From Zygnema cylindricum (Eukaryota > Streptophyta > Zygnematophyceae > Zygnematales > Zygnemataceae), in assembly GCA_037447655.1 (NCBI GenBank), contig JBBHKE010000370.1, positions 1 to 64,000 of the forward strand: 64,000 nucleotides of DNA. The letters are read 5' to 3'. A program made the translations under genes and the position numbers. Shown here in pieces: positions 45,901 through 58,304 of the stretch. The notes under the pieces are model-generated. The model made no database searches. It was not told the origin of the DNA and was given only the letters and a program-made list of their open reading frames with translations. Numbering within the stretch: position 1 is the first letter of the stretch; the number at the start of each line of letters is the position of its first letter.

Positions 45901-48900
45901 GATGGAGGCGGAGAAGGAGAGGGATTAGTAACTGAATGGATGAATGTAGAAAATGGAAGAGTGAGAAGGAAAGGGCTTGGGGTAGAGGGAAGTGAGAGCA
46001 GGTGGAAGAGTAAGAGGAACAGGGTCTGGGGCTGATGGAAGACAGCAGTGACAGGTTTCCTCCTTTATTTGAGGGAGGCGGAGAAGGAGAGGGCTAGGTA
46101 ACTGAACAGATAAATTTAGAAATGGTAGAGCGAGAGAAGCCAGAGCAGGAGAGTGATTGCACGGAGCAGGAGAGTGTTTCTATTTTTTCGTCGCTTTTTT
46201 TTAGGGGAGGAGGGTTTCTGATTCCCTCTGTTGCTATCCAAGACAAGCAAGTTGAAATGACCCACTCTTTTTCTTTTAATGATTTTCGACAGGCTTTTGT
46301 GGAGGAGGTGATGGATCTTGTTGAGCTCAGCACTCTGCGAGATGCGCTTGTGGGACTGCCAGGTGTCACCGGTCTGTCGACCGAACAAAGGAAACGTCTC
46401 ACAATTGCCGTGGAACTTGTGGCCAATCCCTCCATTATTTTCATGGATGAACCTACTTCAGGTATGCCTTCTTGGAGCCAGAAATTTAACGGGTTTTGTA
46501 GCCTCTGTCTTTGACCTAGACACAAATGAAAAATGGGAAAGTACCACTAGGAAAACATGCATTTGGCAATCAGTCATCCTCGTTTATCTAATTAGGCTGA
46601 ATAGCTATTGTGGTTTACTCAGGTTTTGTTCGTAATTGAAGCCTTTTGTACAGTTATGATTACTTAAAAATCTGAAGGATTACTTGTAAAGTACGTGTAG
46701 CTTCTGATATTGTAATGAGCCTGATGTTGAATGTAGAAATCCTCCCTTTTTATAACTTGCAAGCCAATGAGCCGGCAAAAGATGCATTGAAAAGACTTAT
46801 TTGAAGTCAGTGAACAACCATGGCTTTGTGGAGCATCTTTTTGTCAATTTCTCATTCCTCTCTTTTTGGTTTTTATTATTTTGCATGTTTTAGAATTCAA
46901 AACTTTTTTCTCATATTCTCGTTTTTTTAACTATTTTTCAGGTTTAGATGCTCGTGCTGCGGCTATTGTTATGCGCACAGTTCGTAACACTGTGGACACT
47001 GGCCGTACTGTGGTTTGTACTATTCATCAACCTTCAATTGACATTTTCGAAGCTTTCGATGAACTTGTGCTCATGAAGAGGGGTGGTCAAATTATCTATT
47101 GTGGTCCTCTTGGAGTAAATTCACAGATTATGGTTGACTATTTTGAAGCTATTGAAGGAGTTCCGAAAATTAAGGATGGTTATAATCCTGCAACTTGGAT
47201 GTTGGAAGTTTCACATCCTGCTGCTGCTGAAAAGCTTGGAGTTGATTTTGCCGATATTTTTGTGAAATCGGAACGATACAGGTATGTTTATGACTTGAAT
47301 TACCCATACATTAAATTCCCTTGTTGGATGGGTTTGCAAGGAATTTTAGCAACATATCATTTTGTTTCTATTGTTTTGAAGAAGTGGACCTTTTTTCCTT
47401 TCTCCTTTCTCCCCTGTTGTAGGTTGAGGTTAAAAAACCAGAGTTCTGAACAGTAGCTTGGGAGCGTATCTATTGGTTTTAGATGAATTAATTAAAATCA
47501 TTCTTGTAGTCATTTGTTTGCACACATACTACTCTTTCCTCGTTGCACTATGGTTAACTAAAATCTATTTGTATTTATGTATATATTTGTTATTTCTGTT
47601 CGGCTTCAGGTTGAATGAAGAGCTTATTATTGCCCTAAAAACTCCTCCTGATGGTTACGAGGATCTCCACTTTGAGACGAAATACTCGACTTCTGCTTAC
47701 ACCCAGTTCTATGCTTGTCTCTGGAAACGGAGCCGAATGTATTGGCGAGCTCCGGATTATAATGTAGTACGATTCTTCTTCTGTATTGTTATCGCTCTTC
47801 TCATCGGTTCTGTCTTTTTTGACCTCGGAACGAAGAGAGCCACTCAACAGGATGTTTTAAACGTTATGGGAGCTCTTTACACATCAGCTCTCTTTTTGGG
47901 ATGGTCAAATGCTTCCACAGTTCAACCTATGTTAGCGGTTGAAAGAACAATTTTTTACCGCGAAAGAGCAGCTGGTTTATACTCTGCTCTGCCGTATGCT
48001 CTTGCACAAGGGTTGATCGAAATTCCGTACGTTTTTGTTCAGTGCATACTGTATTCTATCGTAACTTATGCGCTGGTCCAATTCCACTGGACCGCAGCAA
48101 AGTTCTTCTGGTATTTTTTGTTCATGTTCCTCACTCTCCTTTTTTTCACGTATTACGGAATGATGGCTATTTGTATCACTCCAAACGAGCAACTGGCCAT
48201 GGTTGTTTCTGCGTTCTTCTTCTCTCTCTGGAATCTTTTCTCGGGTTTCATTATCCAACGGAAGGTGAGGAGATTTTTGCTTTCATAGGTTTGTCTTTTT
48301 CGGACGGTATTGCATATTTTCTCTGACAGTGGAAGTAGAGAGGTGACTGTGACAACTCTATTGAAATTCACTGAAGTTGTTGGGACGTCTATGGCATACC
48401 TCTAAGATGTTCAGCAATTTTTGATGTTCTTTGACAGTTATCAGCGCTTTTGCATCCATAGAAGAAGGATTCTGAGGAGGCTTTGTTAACATGTCTGTTT
48501 TAATTTGCCTTCATTGTTTTTGTTTTTACAGAGAATTCCTGTTTGGTGGAGATGGTTCTATTTCATCAATCCAGTCGCATGGACACTTTATGGTCTTATC
48601 GCCTCTCAGGTGAGTCCGATATTTTGGATTTTTGTGGGTCATGAATTTGTTCACACTGGGTGTTTGTTTGAAGGGGGAAAGTACATATTGTGTGATTAAT
48701 TTCGATGGGATGGTTTGAAGGCGTCTTTGTAAGAGTGTTTGTGAAACAGTAAAGAGGAAAGGGACAGCTCAATGGATGATTAAATAAATAAACAGATGAA
48801 TAACTTAGAAATTATGCTCCACCATAAAAGAGAGTGTTGCATCGTGATAGAAAAATTTACAGGAAAAAAGACAATGAATTATGAGGAGCGTTGTATGGAG

Positions 48901-49135
48901 AACAGCTTTTGTTAACTTATGATGTTATTGTATTTTTTGCCAGCTGGGAGATTACACAAACTTGATCGAACAGCCTGGACAATCTCCACAACAAGTGAAA
49001 GACTATCTAAAAAGTTACTTCAGTTACGAAAGAGACTTCCTGGGAGAAGTGGTTGCAATTCTAATTGCCTTCACAATTATGTTCTTTTGCATCTTTGCGT
49101 ATGCCATTCGCAATCTCAACTTCCAGAAGCGGTAG
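36952..49135 (+). CDS. Full-length PDR-type ABC transporter (ABCG subfamily), 23 exons
   Basis: Exons: 36952-37069, 37707-37798, 38067-38215, 38441-38561, 38803-38891, 39223-39307, 39482-39641, 40029-40105, 40509-40562, 41032-41122, 41471-41586, 41781-41966, 42107-42235, 42441-43068, 43507-43610, 43875-44049, 44514-44651, 45121-45698, 46293-46461, 46942-47281, 47610-48264, 48532-48609, 48944-49135. All are GT-AG and in phase, giving 1,507 residues. Order is NBD-TMD-NBD-TMD, the reverse layout of PDR pumps. NBD1 has GPPGAGKST (about 196), ISGGQKKR (about 334) and [13 protein letters not shown] (Walker B). NBD2 has GVSGAGKTT (about 951), LSTEQRKR (about 1058) and FMDEPTSG. Plant PDR marks include [22 protein letters not shown] and RIPVWWRW, with LNFQKR at the end. 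Such plasma-membrane pumps export hormones, terpenoids and drugs; the substrate is unknown. An in-frame TAA at 36,913 supports this start. An LGQ-repeat linker precedes NBD2. Confidence 0.93.
45699..46292 (+). repeat. Purine-rich PDR intron 18 with an internal duplication
   Basis: GGAGGCGGAGAAGGAGAGGG followed by a GTAACTGAA-like stretch occurs twice, at about 45,903 and 46,075, about 172 bp apart, in a GA-rich intron. The frames at 46,094-46,525 that run across it are shadows. Confidence 0.6.
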
Positions 49136-50773
49136 TAAGTTTCTAACAGTCTGTTTTAAATAAGGAGAAGTAGACTGTGTACCGCTATGCTCTTAAGACT
49201 AGATACCTGCCCTGGGGAGAAATAAAAGAAGAAGAGGAGCAGGATTGGTTTCTTTTTTCATTATTTTTTTTATTATAAAAGTGTGTCTCTGGTAGTTATG
49301 TGTGGTTTCTGGTGCGACATAGATATTTATAGAAGAGAGAGTAAGCTGTAAATAGTACACACAGAAAGCATCATGTTGTTGTTGGGATGTTGGGAATTGG
49401 ATACGATGGAGAAATATCATAAGGTGTATGTTCTTGATTCTCTGTTTGTTTGCAATGATGGTTTGGTTTCTTTTTATTTTAAATATTTGAAAAATGCAAG
49501 GCTAGAATATTGCTAAATAATTGAAATGGTGCTTTTTTTTCATTTTGGATGTTTATTCTTGCATCTGACATGATGTATCCGTGGCATTCTTAATTGTGTG
49601 AAGAAGAATGCTTACTATGTTTTCATGCTTTTTATAGGTGGGAGCTGCCAGGTCTACATAAGTTTCAGTTACATGCACTTGTTGACTTTGTGATCATGAT
49701 GTCGGACAATTTTTAAAAGCATTTAGATTTTGTTCGCAGTGGTTAATTTCTTCATTTTGAGATTAGTGTGGCTGAGAGTCAATCTGTACTTTCAGTGGCC
49801 GAGCTCTTCTGTTACACTTTTCTTTTGTTGTACAAAGATGTTTTGTCTCTGTGGCCACCATCATGACGCTGATGATGATCATTGACAAGAAACTTCTTGG
49901 AGGACGTAGTTGCAAAAGTGAGTCAGATAAAAACACAGGCCTTTCCCAATTAATTAAGCACTCCTAACCATAATAATACCTGTTTGATTTCAATCTCACA
50001 AAAATGTCGGCAAAGTCAACTCCAAGCATTTTAGCAGCAACAAGGTGTGAAACAGTCCTAAAATCGTAAATCAGTGGAAAAACACTTGTGGCACAAAATA
50101 AATTTCAGTGTAAAACTGTCATTTAATATTGCTAATTCTGAAAAGTGTTAACGTCAAACTAATCGTAATGGTCAGTCTAAATTATCATTCGCTGGTAGAG
50201 TTAATCAATGTAACTCGAATGTGTTTTTTTGACGCAAAATCAGAGAGTAGAGTCGATGATATAATTTTCTTATAACCTCTAGCTGCCATGTCTAAATGAT
50301 TTAATGTAGTCACTTCCAATGAAGTGGTGAGGCCCAACTTCATTAGCATTGCGTGGTATAGTTTCATGGATTCATGTGTCAGACGGCTGTGATTCAGTGT
50401 CAATGATTGTACATCAATTGTGATTTCATATTGTGAAGTGAAACTGGGATGGTGGCTATGAGTCTCATGTCAGTGTGTTGCATAGTCACCGCATTTGTGA
50501 GAGGAATATTCGGGTACGGGGAAAACTTGGCAATAATATTTGACAAAGCCAAAAGCCCCAATCATTTGCCATGCTCGGCAGTAGGATCATCATACATTTA
50601 TAGACTGAATAAATAATAATAATAAAAGGAAACAAAATCACAAAACCATATTGCTCTGTTATATTGCAGGTAGTATGTGCCAAATGCCAAAAACAGGAAA
50701 GAGAAATAGAAATCATTGCATGCAGTTTTTCTGACCTAAGGTGGTTGCAGATGACGTAGTTAATTGCTGAGAG
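49136..50773. other. Intergenic region downstream of the PDR gene
   Basis: AATAAA at 49,221-49,226, 86 bp after the stop, is the likely poly(A) signal. I recognise nothing else in this AT-rich stretch. Confidence 0.5.
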
Positions 50774-50965
50774 TACACATTGTAACGCTATTAGTGTTGA
50801 TGTTTTTCTGCCACTCAACATCGTTTTTGCTGCACATCTGCCCGATTGAAGACTGCCGATCGGAAGGTGAGAATCTTGCCTTTCAATCGCAGCCGACGTG
50901 TGTACGGAGAAAATATGTTTGAAGTGGCGAAAAAAACATTACCACCAATAGTGATACTCGGTTTA
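50774..50965. mobile_element. MITE family E, copy E2 (decayed ends)
   Basis: About 192 bp starting TACACATTGTAACGCTATTAG. Family E markers are present (GTGTGTACGGAGAAAATATG, AAGTGGCGAAAAAAAC), and the right end is degraded (ACTCGGTTTA). Confidence 0.65.
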
Positions 50966-51071
50966 CCATGTGCCTCGGCATATCCTGCAAATTCAGTCCT
51001 AATTGAATTTATTTTTTCTCTGGAATTTGTTTATCATCATAAAAATACATCTACTTAAACGTATAGAAAAC

Positions 51072-51272
51072 TACACCATGTATCGCTACTGGTGTTATTA
51101 TTCTTTTTCGCCACTAAAACATCTTTTCTCCGTACACACTTGAGACCGCCAATTTGAAGGTGAGAATCTTACCTTTAAATAGCAACCGTCAAATTCATAA
51201 TCCGACAAGTGTGTACGGATAAAATATGTTTTAAGTGGCAAAAAAAACAACACTAATAGCGATACACTGTGT
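51072..51272. mobile_element. MITE family E, copy E3
   Basis: TA-CACCATGTATCGCTACTGG at the left and CTAATAGCGATACACTGTG-TA at the right enclose 197 bp with the family E foldback (TCTCCGTACACACTTG and its inverted partner). It lies about 106 bp from E2. Confidence 0.75.
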
Positions 51273-51366
51273 ACTGCACTGCAAATCACCAATAGAGTGG
51301 ATTCAAAATGGCATTTTCTAAAAGCTAACCTGAATAGGCCACCCTGTTCCAAAAATCAAAATCAAT

Positions 51367-51424
51367 ACCCCAAATGTTCCGGCAACTATGAAGTTACCCC
51401 AAATGTTCCGGCAACTATGAAGTG
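51367..51424. repeat. 29-bp tandem duplication
   Basis: The unit ACCCCAAATGTTCCGGCAAC plus nine bases occurs twice in a row. It lies just outside the tail of element L2. No known function. Confidence 0.8.
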
Positions 51425-51449
51425 TCCAGCGTGTTCCAATTAGTGTGAC

Positions 51450-54034
51450 GACATCTGTATACATTAAAAAAATAGGAAGGATAAATTAAAAAGCACGATG
51501 GTAAACCATCTGAGTCTGAGGGTACAAAAGGGGTGGCATGGCCAAAACTGAAAAACCACAAGTAGGGCAATAAAAAACAAAGAAAGCAACGTGAACACAT
51601 AAAAATGGCGAGTAAAATAAAAGCACCCAAACTCAAAATGAAAAGAAAGGCAACTCACAAAACCAAAACTACAACATCAACCCCAACTCAATTAAATATC
51701 TACGAAAAGCAACCCCGTAAGTCCCCCCAGCCCGAGGGAGCACGTTCAAGGAGTTCCAAAACACGTCGACGATCCATTACCGCAATAGCCAAATAGAAGC
51801 CTGCACTCGCTATAAAGCCACAGATAAATGTTGACGATAAAAATAAGTAAGAACCGAAGGAGAAGGGCTCTCAGGTCCTCGTCACTCGAAAGCACTTCGA
51901 GCAAAAGTACTGAGAAACTCGTCTAACGCAACACCCAAAAAACCAAAGATCTCGACAACCATCGAAATAAAGTCATCCATAAGGTCCCAGTGGGCATAAT
52001 CACGCTCTTTCGCCTTAGCCGCATCACGAGCTGCCACCCCAACATGTCGAGCCACCTGACCAACAACATGTCGAGCCACCTGACCAACGACTGTAGCCGA
52101 AGTAGGGTTCGCCAAAACAATATCACCAAAAATGCGACGGGCGCCATCGAGCAAAACAACATCAATCCGGCGCGAGGGAATAATATGAGAAACCTTCCGA
52201 CGCACAGAAAAGCCCCCTTCCGAAGCGATAGTCGCAACAGCGTCGAAAATAGTGTCGTGCGCCTAGATCAATTCACCCACAACAAAGCAAATGGACACCA
52301 TCGAGCCCCAAGACAAAACCACGGGCGCAAACTAGAGAGCGAAGTAAAGGAGGATGGGAGAGGCCAAAGCAAAACCGAAGGGCGGTGGTGAACTGAGCAC
52401 GTGAGAATCAGAGAGTGGACAAAATATGTGTAGCAAATAACCAAGAGCCAGAACCAAGTCCACCACAAGAGAGAAGACGGGAACGCGAAGAATCAGAGGG
52501 AAGCGCCTCGAGAAGCTCGGATTTTATGGCCGTGACAACTCGATCGGAAATCGATTCCTAGACACGCTCAACGGATTTCTAACAAGGGTGGAAAGAATCC
52601 GCACATCCACTAGGGCATGAGGAGGAACAGAATGTGACGCGTCCAATAGAAATCGTTGGAAGGCGAACACACTGTCTGAAACCTAGGGGACCACGATGGG
52701 AAGAACAGGGGTGTCCCCATCTTAGAAGCGGGAAACAAGAGTGGAGGCAATAAGGCACCAACTTCCCAAATAGGCATTGGAAGCAACACTTGCATTCGAT
52801 TATTGACCCAATCCCCCCAGAAATACAAAGAGGGATGCTTGAATGCGGGCCGAATGCCAGACTCCCGACCAAACGCCCAACGACCTAACAGAGTGTGAAG
52901 GACGTCCATGAGGCGATCATCAAAGGATGAGAGAGATGAGACAAACATCGAGTTGGGAGGGGAAGTACGAGTAAGGTAAAAAGGGCGGTGGGGGAAACAC
53001 CTAGTTAACATAGCAAAAGCCACTTGGGAATCGGGAAGGTGAGGGAGGTCGTCCACGTGGGCTAGATCTGTTTGTAAAGCATCATCAAGAAATTGGGTCA
53101 CCAAAGTATCAGAACTGAGGGGGCAATCCAACACACGAATGCTATCGTAGGGAGGGGGAGTAAAGGAAAGTGGAATATCTTGTGGGGACCAAATAGCACA
53201 CTTAGAAGGTTGGACGGAAAGGTTGAGTTCGGTTAAACGTTCCTTGAAAAAATTATATGTCGACACGTCTTAATCCATAGGCCCAATAATGTGTGTATCA
53301 TCTAGAACCGAAGGGAAATGGCAAAAAGGGAAAGCAGCTGCGAAAGCACGAAGGGCCCGGTAATGGGCAAGGGCGAACAAAGGTCCGCCTAGAGGGTCGC
53401 ATTGGCGAGTCCCTGTAGCACAGGAGAGAGGAATGAGTCCACCGTCGGCCGAGAAGGAAAGGTTGTTGGTCAAACAATAAAAAACCCTCACAAAGGGGAA
53501 TAATTGGACAATCAGAGATAGAGCAGCCATAAGCTCTGAAAAAATGATGTTCGATCCACTGTATTGAAGGCATTGGAAACGTCAACCTGAAGAACCAACC
53601 AATCCAAATGTACATCCAACAAAGCCCGAATCCCGTGGACCACGGCCTCACAACCACCTCCCGTGGCCACTCAAACTGATGAGGAGAGAAAAAATCATGA
53701 AAGATCGTTTGAGCTAGAGACATATCGCACGAGCCACCAATCTGTATCAAACCTCTCCCAAGACAATAGGGCGGATCCATCCATTAGGTTTAGCGACCGC
53801 CACAAGGCGGGACGTCGTGAGAGGATCACAAATTCGAGGAGGAACATCCCCACTAGCTATAAGAGAACAAACTCAAAAAAACACATCGAACCCCCGGGCA
53901 CCTGATTCAAGGGGCAAAACATCGCGAAACAACTCATGCACTGTGCCCAAGGCCCTCCTCGTTCAAAGGTGAGGAAAAGGGAAAAGGGCCTTATTGAAAA
54001 CCTCCCAATCTAAAGTAAAACTCTTAAAAGGCTC
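51450..54034 (-). pseudogene. Decayed non-LTR-like RT element with nuclease-like C-terminus, copy L2
   Basis: On the minus strand, reading across frameshifts: SGDVPPRICDPLTTSRLVAV, KPNGWIRPIVLGE, YRLVARAIC, GCEAVVHGIRALLDVH with LQVDVSNAFNTVDR, QCDPLGGPLFALAHYRAL, and LDDTHIIGP (the catalytic ADD reads LDD). A long block follows (TSPPNSMFVSSLSSFDDRLM, FWGDWV). The last frame (51,882-52,205) has RRIDVVLLDG, FGDIVLANPTS, then AARDAAKAKERDYAHWD and ISMVVEIFGFLG, a pattern like PD-(D/E)XK nucleases. A 24-bp unit there is duplicated (52,041-52,088). The 5' side is cut by a copia LTR at 54,035. The plus-strand frames are shadows. Confidence 0.75.
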
Positions 54035-56430
54035 TGCAATTCAGTGGTCTCAATTGACCCACAGAATAAGCAGCCTATGTAAAGCCTCTAGGATAATGTG
54101 TGCTCTTCCCACTTTCCCAATGAATAAGTGCCACCCTGGCACACAAGTATTCTGACCACCCTTACCCCTATGAGGGCCCGAATGCCCTAAGTCGAACGCA
54201 AAAAGAATATTTGCTCCCCTGAGCAGTAAGTTATGGCTCGCCAAAGATGGCCTATAAATACTAAAGGTCACCTAAAGAGAGGCGCCTAAAAAACGCTAAG
54301 TCCCTAAACTCTACTCACAGCTACCTACTACTGTACCCTAGACTAATCAAAAGACTGTATCGTACAAGAAAGTACAGTAGCCGATGTACTTTTTGTACGG
54401 CCATTGTCGACAGGGCATTCTGGATTACGCCTGTCACCTTGGGAGCCATGGTTACCCCTGCCATCTTTTCCGGCGTCCAATGATGTGGCGCCATGTGGCA
54501 CAACGAGCCTCTATGTTCGAGTGCCGCCAAAATTCCACTCCGGTTTGGCGGCGGTGAGGATGTCCGTCTGATCAAATATCAAACACGGTTCGATTCGCGT
54601 CCGTGAGCGCTGTCGTTTATATGTTTCGTTTGTTAAATGAAAACATCGTAGTGTAACTCTCTATTACTTTATCAAACCCTACATGTCTAACGCTTCAACA
54701 AAGACTTAACGAATAGAATGCCAGGTTGTTTTGAACTGCGAAGGACCTAGAATCAAATTCGGATCAGTCCAACATTTTGGTCATCTGTTAGTTTGTCTGC
54801 CTATTTCTTCTGACTATGGGGTAACCATGGTGACTCTCTCTATCTTCCTTTCTAGAGTCTAAATTAAGAAGTGAATATTAATTACTTCTTCTCAACACTC
54901 CTCTTAATTCTTAGTCAACTTTTAATTTAAGTCCACAATTTTCTCTGAATAATTTCAACTTAGGAGAAGGAACTGGTATTTTCATCATGTCTGCAATCAT
55001 ATCTTTATCACTTTTATGAACCAGTTTAATTATTTTGTTTTCACTTCTGTCTCCGTGGAATGTCGGCATGCTTTTCAGTGGTTTTCGGATTAAACAGAAG
55101 CTCTTTAAGCTCCTCTTCCGGTTCGGTTACTTCATCTTCTCTCGTCATGAACCTGAGTCAGAAAATCCTTTTTCTTTCCTCCATCTCTTGAGGAACCTTG
55201 TCTATCTTTCAGTCGGAGTATTTTGACACAATCTGCCTTATAATATCCGGTTTCTTGCAGAAGTGACATAGTCCGCCTCGAAGAGCTCCTCTCCACTGTT
55301 GGTCAAATCTGCCACCTTTTTGTCGTCTTCCTCCAAGGTTTCGATATGGATCCTTTCTCTTTTTCTCATCACGCTTCCGCCAATCAGATCATGCAGCCTA
55401 TGCTTGCACATTCGGACTTCCTCTCTTAAGTTCTATGGTGCTCTCTTTTACTAAAATCATCCCCACTATATCATCCCAATTCCAATTGCTATCACTTAAA
55501 TCCTATAACCGATTAATGATATTCTCATACTTTTCAGGTAGTTTCATCATCAATGTATTAACTCTTTATCTCTCAGACCATGAGTTACCTGCGCTCTCTA
55601 GTGCCCTAATAAATGCTCCTAAGTCATTACAATAATCATTTCATACTTCCTCTCTAGTAAGTATAAGGTGAAATCTTATATTCTTCGTTGTTGCTGCTAG
55701 AATGACCCACTCTTATATTATTTTACAAGAGATACCTAAATGTGAGAGGAAGATCTAACATGCATAGTAGGAATGGCAATGCCCTTCACTACACTTTTGA
55801 GAATTAAAAGCTTAGCAACCTTGTCTTTATATTTCCACTTTTGATACTTTGACCATTGAGTCTGACTCGCTGTCACCATTGCTGGTGGTGGTGCTGCCGG
55901 TATCGTCCTTGACAATGGAGTCCCTCAAGAAGCAACTCCTCATTTTTCTCTTTCCATGATAATTTCCTTTTTTTCCTCCCCATCGTCTTTGATGGTGATT
56001 GATGTTTTGGCAGCTGTTGTGAAGGTTGTAGTGGTGGGAGTGCCAAAAAAACGTGTTCCTCCAAACTTGGGTAGAGGTGGGCATCGAATTTGCTTGGACA
56101 CTATGCCCCATAGGTGCTTCTCAAAAATTTCCCCCTCTTTCATCATTTCCCAATAAAGAAAGTCAGATCCATTAAATATAAGCACTCTAGAGGGTGGGCC
56201 TATAACGTGCAATTCTGTGGTCTCCATTGACCCACAAAACGGGCACCCTATGTAAAGCCTTTAAGATAATTTATGCCCTTCCTACTTTCCAAATGAATAA
56301 GTGAAACCCTAGTAAACAAGTATTCTGATCACCCCCACATCGTGAGGGCTCGACTCATTTGAGTCGAACGAAAAATAATCACTGAATTCGCTCCTCTAAC
56401 CAGTAAGTTATGGCTCGCCAAAGACCTCGG
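54035..56430 (-). mobile_element. Copia element with internal deletion and truncated 5' LTR
   Basis: The 3' LTR is 54,035-54,897, followed by a purine tract and the very end of RNase H. At about 55,045 the sequence jumps to the region equivalent to 12,400, just 5' of the gag zinc knuckle, so RNase H, RT, integrase and most of the protease are deleted. A decayed gag follows to 56,200. The 5' LTR starts at 56,208 and is cut at about 56,430, where sequence of another copia copy in the opposite orientation begins. Confidence 0.75.
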
Positions 56431-57362
56431 TTTGAAATGTAAAATCTCGGCAAAGCAAAGTATATTTTGGCGATTCAAATGGAGAGGGATAGAGGGAATA
56501 GAATTATAAGACTCACTCAGAAAAAAGCTATCGGTAACATGCTAAAAAAGTTTCAGATGGGGAAAACAAATGGATGTACCACTCTTATGGATCCGAAGAA
56601 AGTATCGGAGGGGAGTGAGAAGAGAGGAATATTGATTTTGAATGATGAGATGGATGAGGAAGAAAAAAGGTTTATGGAAGGGATTCCTTACTGTTTAATT
56701 TACTTTATGAACTGTACACGTCCGGACATAGCTGCAGATGTAGGTGTCCTATGTAGAAGTCTAAATGAACACAAGAAAAGAGACTGGGAAGCACCCAAAT
56801 AAGTGATGAGATATTTGGTGGGAACAAGGGATTTGTGGTTGCATTTGGGAAGGGAGCACACTGATCCTACTTGGAGTGATGCCAGTTATGGGGATGTGCC
56901 TTTAAGGCGATGTACAACTGGATATGTGTTGCAAATTGGATCTGGTGCATGCTGTTGGAGTAGCAAACAGCATGCTGTTGGAGTAGCAAACAGCAGAAAG
57001 TATTTGCTCAGTTCACTATGGAGGCTGAGTACATGGCTCCCTATGCTGCCACGAAAGATTTAATGTGGGTAAAATCTCTTCTTGAAGAACTAGGGTCATG
57101 AAGTCTGGAACTCATAATGTCTTCTGTGATAATCAAGTTGTTATCTCTATTGCAGCTAATCCAAAACACCATTTCAAAGCTAAACATGTGGATATCAAAC
57201 TAAGCTTTGTCAAAGAGAAGGTTGAAAATAAAATAATTAAACTGGTTTTTAAAAGTGATAAAGAGATGATTGCAGACATGATGACAAAACCGGTGCCTTC
57301 ACGAAAGTTAAAATTAGAAAATTGTGGACTTAAATTAAAAGTTGACTAAGAATTAATGGGAG
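56431..57362 (+). pseudogene. Copia RT end and RNase H, plus strand
   Basis: It opens with KISAKQSIFW-like sequence and IQMERDRGNRIIRLTQKKA, then NCTRPDIAADVGVLCRSLNEH, a TAA, RYLVGTRDLWLHLG, DASYGDVPLRRCTTGYVLQIG and VFCDNQVVISIAANP, ending KPVPSRKLKLENCGLKLKVD. A 26-bp direct duplication (GCATGCTGTTGGAGTAGCAA repeated) breaks the frame near 56,948-57,000. A purine tract (AATGGGAG) abuts the LTR at 57,363. Confidence 0.82.
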
Positions 57363-57655
57363 TGTTGAAAAGAAGTAATTAATACTCACTTCTTAATTTA
57401 GACTCTAGAAAGGAAAAGAGAGAGAGAGAGTTAACAAGGTTGCCCCATAGTCAAAAAGAAACAGGCAGTCAGAAAGAAACAGGCAGACAAATTGACAGAA
57501 TACCAAAATTTTGAACTGATCCGGATTTGACCTTAGTTCTTTCCCCATTTGCTGTTCGACATAGACGTTCGCTTTACCCGTTAAGTCTTTGTTGAAGCGT
57601 TGGTGATATATGGTTCGATGAAGTAATAAGTGGTCCAGAAGGACATGAAGTTTGA
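57363..57655 (+). repeat. Partial copia 3' LTR, plus strand
   Basis: It starts TGTTGAAAAGAAGTAATTAA and matches the complement of about 54,640-54,897. It is truncated near 57,655, where poly-A/poly-G low-complexity DNA begins. Confidence 0.75.
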
Positions 57656-58085
57656 TGCCGAAAAAGAAAAAAAAGGGGGGGGGAGAGAGGGGGAGAGTGG
57701 GGTAGAGAGGGGGGGAGGAGGGGGAGGGAAAAGGGTTCAAGAAATTGTTTTGGTGTGCAAAGGTATGGGGAGGGGATAAAATGTTTGAATAATTGTTTTT
57801 TTTTCTTCCAACTGATTGTGTGTATGCGTGTGTGTGCGTTTGTGTGCGTGTGTGTGTGCGTGCGTATGATGTTTGGAACTCGCCATATGGGGGGATGGAG
57901 AGTCTTGCGATTCATGGGACGGGGGGAAGCGGCTAGTAATGACAAAGGGGGGTCGCACCTATGGTTTCGCCAATGTGCCTGCGGTTGGCGCGGCCGCAAG
58001 CCAGATCCGTAGGTTCATGGTGACGAAGAGTAGGTGTTGTTGCATAGTGAGGGAAGAAAGGGCTGTATATATTGGCAGTAATTAC
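57656..58085. repeat. Purine tract and GT-rich microsatellite
   Basis: A run of A and G (57,660-57,735, many GGGGG and GAGAG blocks) is followed by a TGTGTGCG-type repeat at about 57,818-57,868. The His/Thr-rich minus-strand frames across this are composition artefacts. No gene is recognised. Confidence 0.7.
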
Positions 58086-58304
58086 TACACCGTGTATCGC
58101 TATTAGTGTTGATGTTTTTTTTGCCATGTAAAACGTCTTTTTTCCGTACACACTTGTCCGATTCTCAATTTGAGACAGCCAATCGGAAGTTGGGAATCTT
58201 ACCTTTCAATTGCAACCGTTAGATATACAATCAAACATGTTTATAATTAGAAAATACGTTTTAAGTGGCAAAAAGATTATTAACACTAATAGCGATACAT
58301 TGTT
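58086..58304. mobile_element. MITE family E, copy E4
   Basis: TA-CACCGTGTATCGCTATTAG at the left and CTAATAGCGATACATTGTT at the right, with family E foldback arms (TTCCGTACACACTTGTCC and AAGTGGCAAAAAG). The right flank TA is not preserved. Confidence 0.72.

Noticed and set aside
52610-53780. Long minus frames as separate genes
   Set aside because: They are pieces of one decayed retroelement read across frameshifts.
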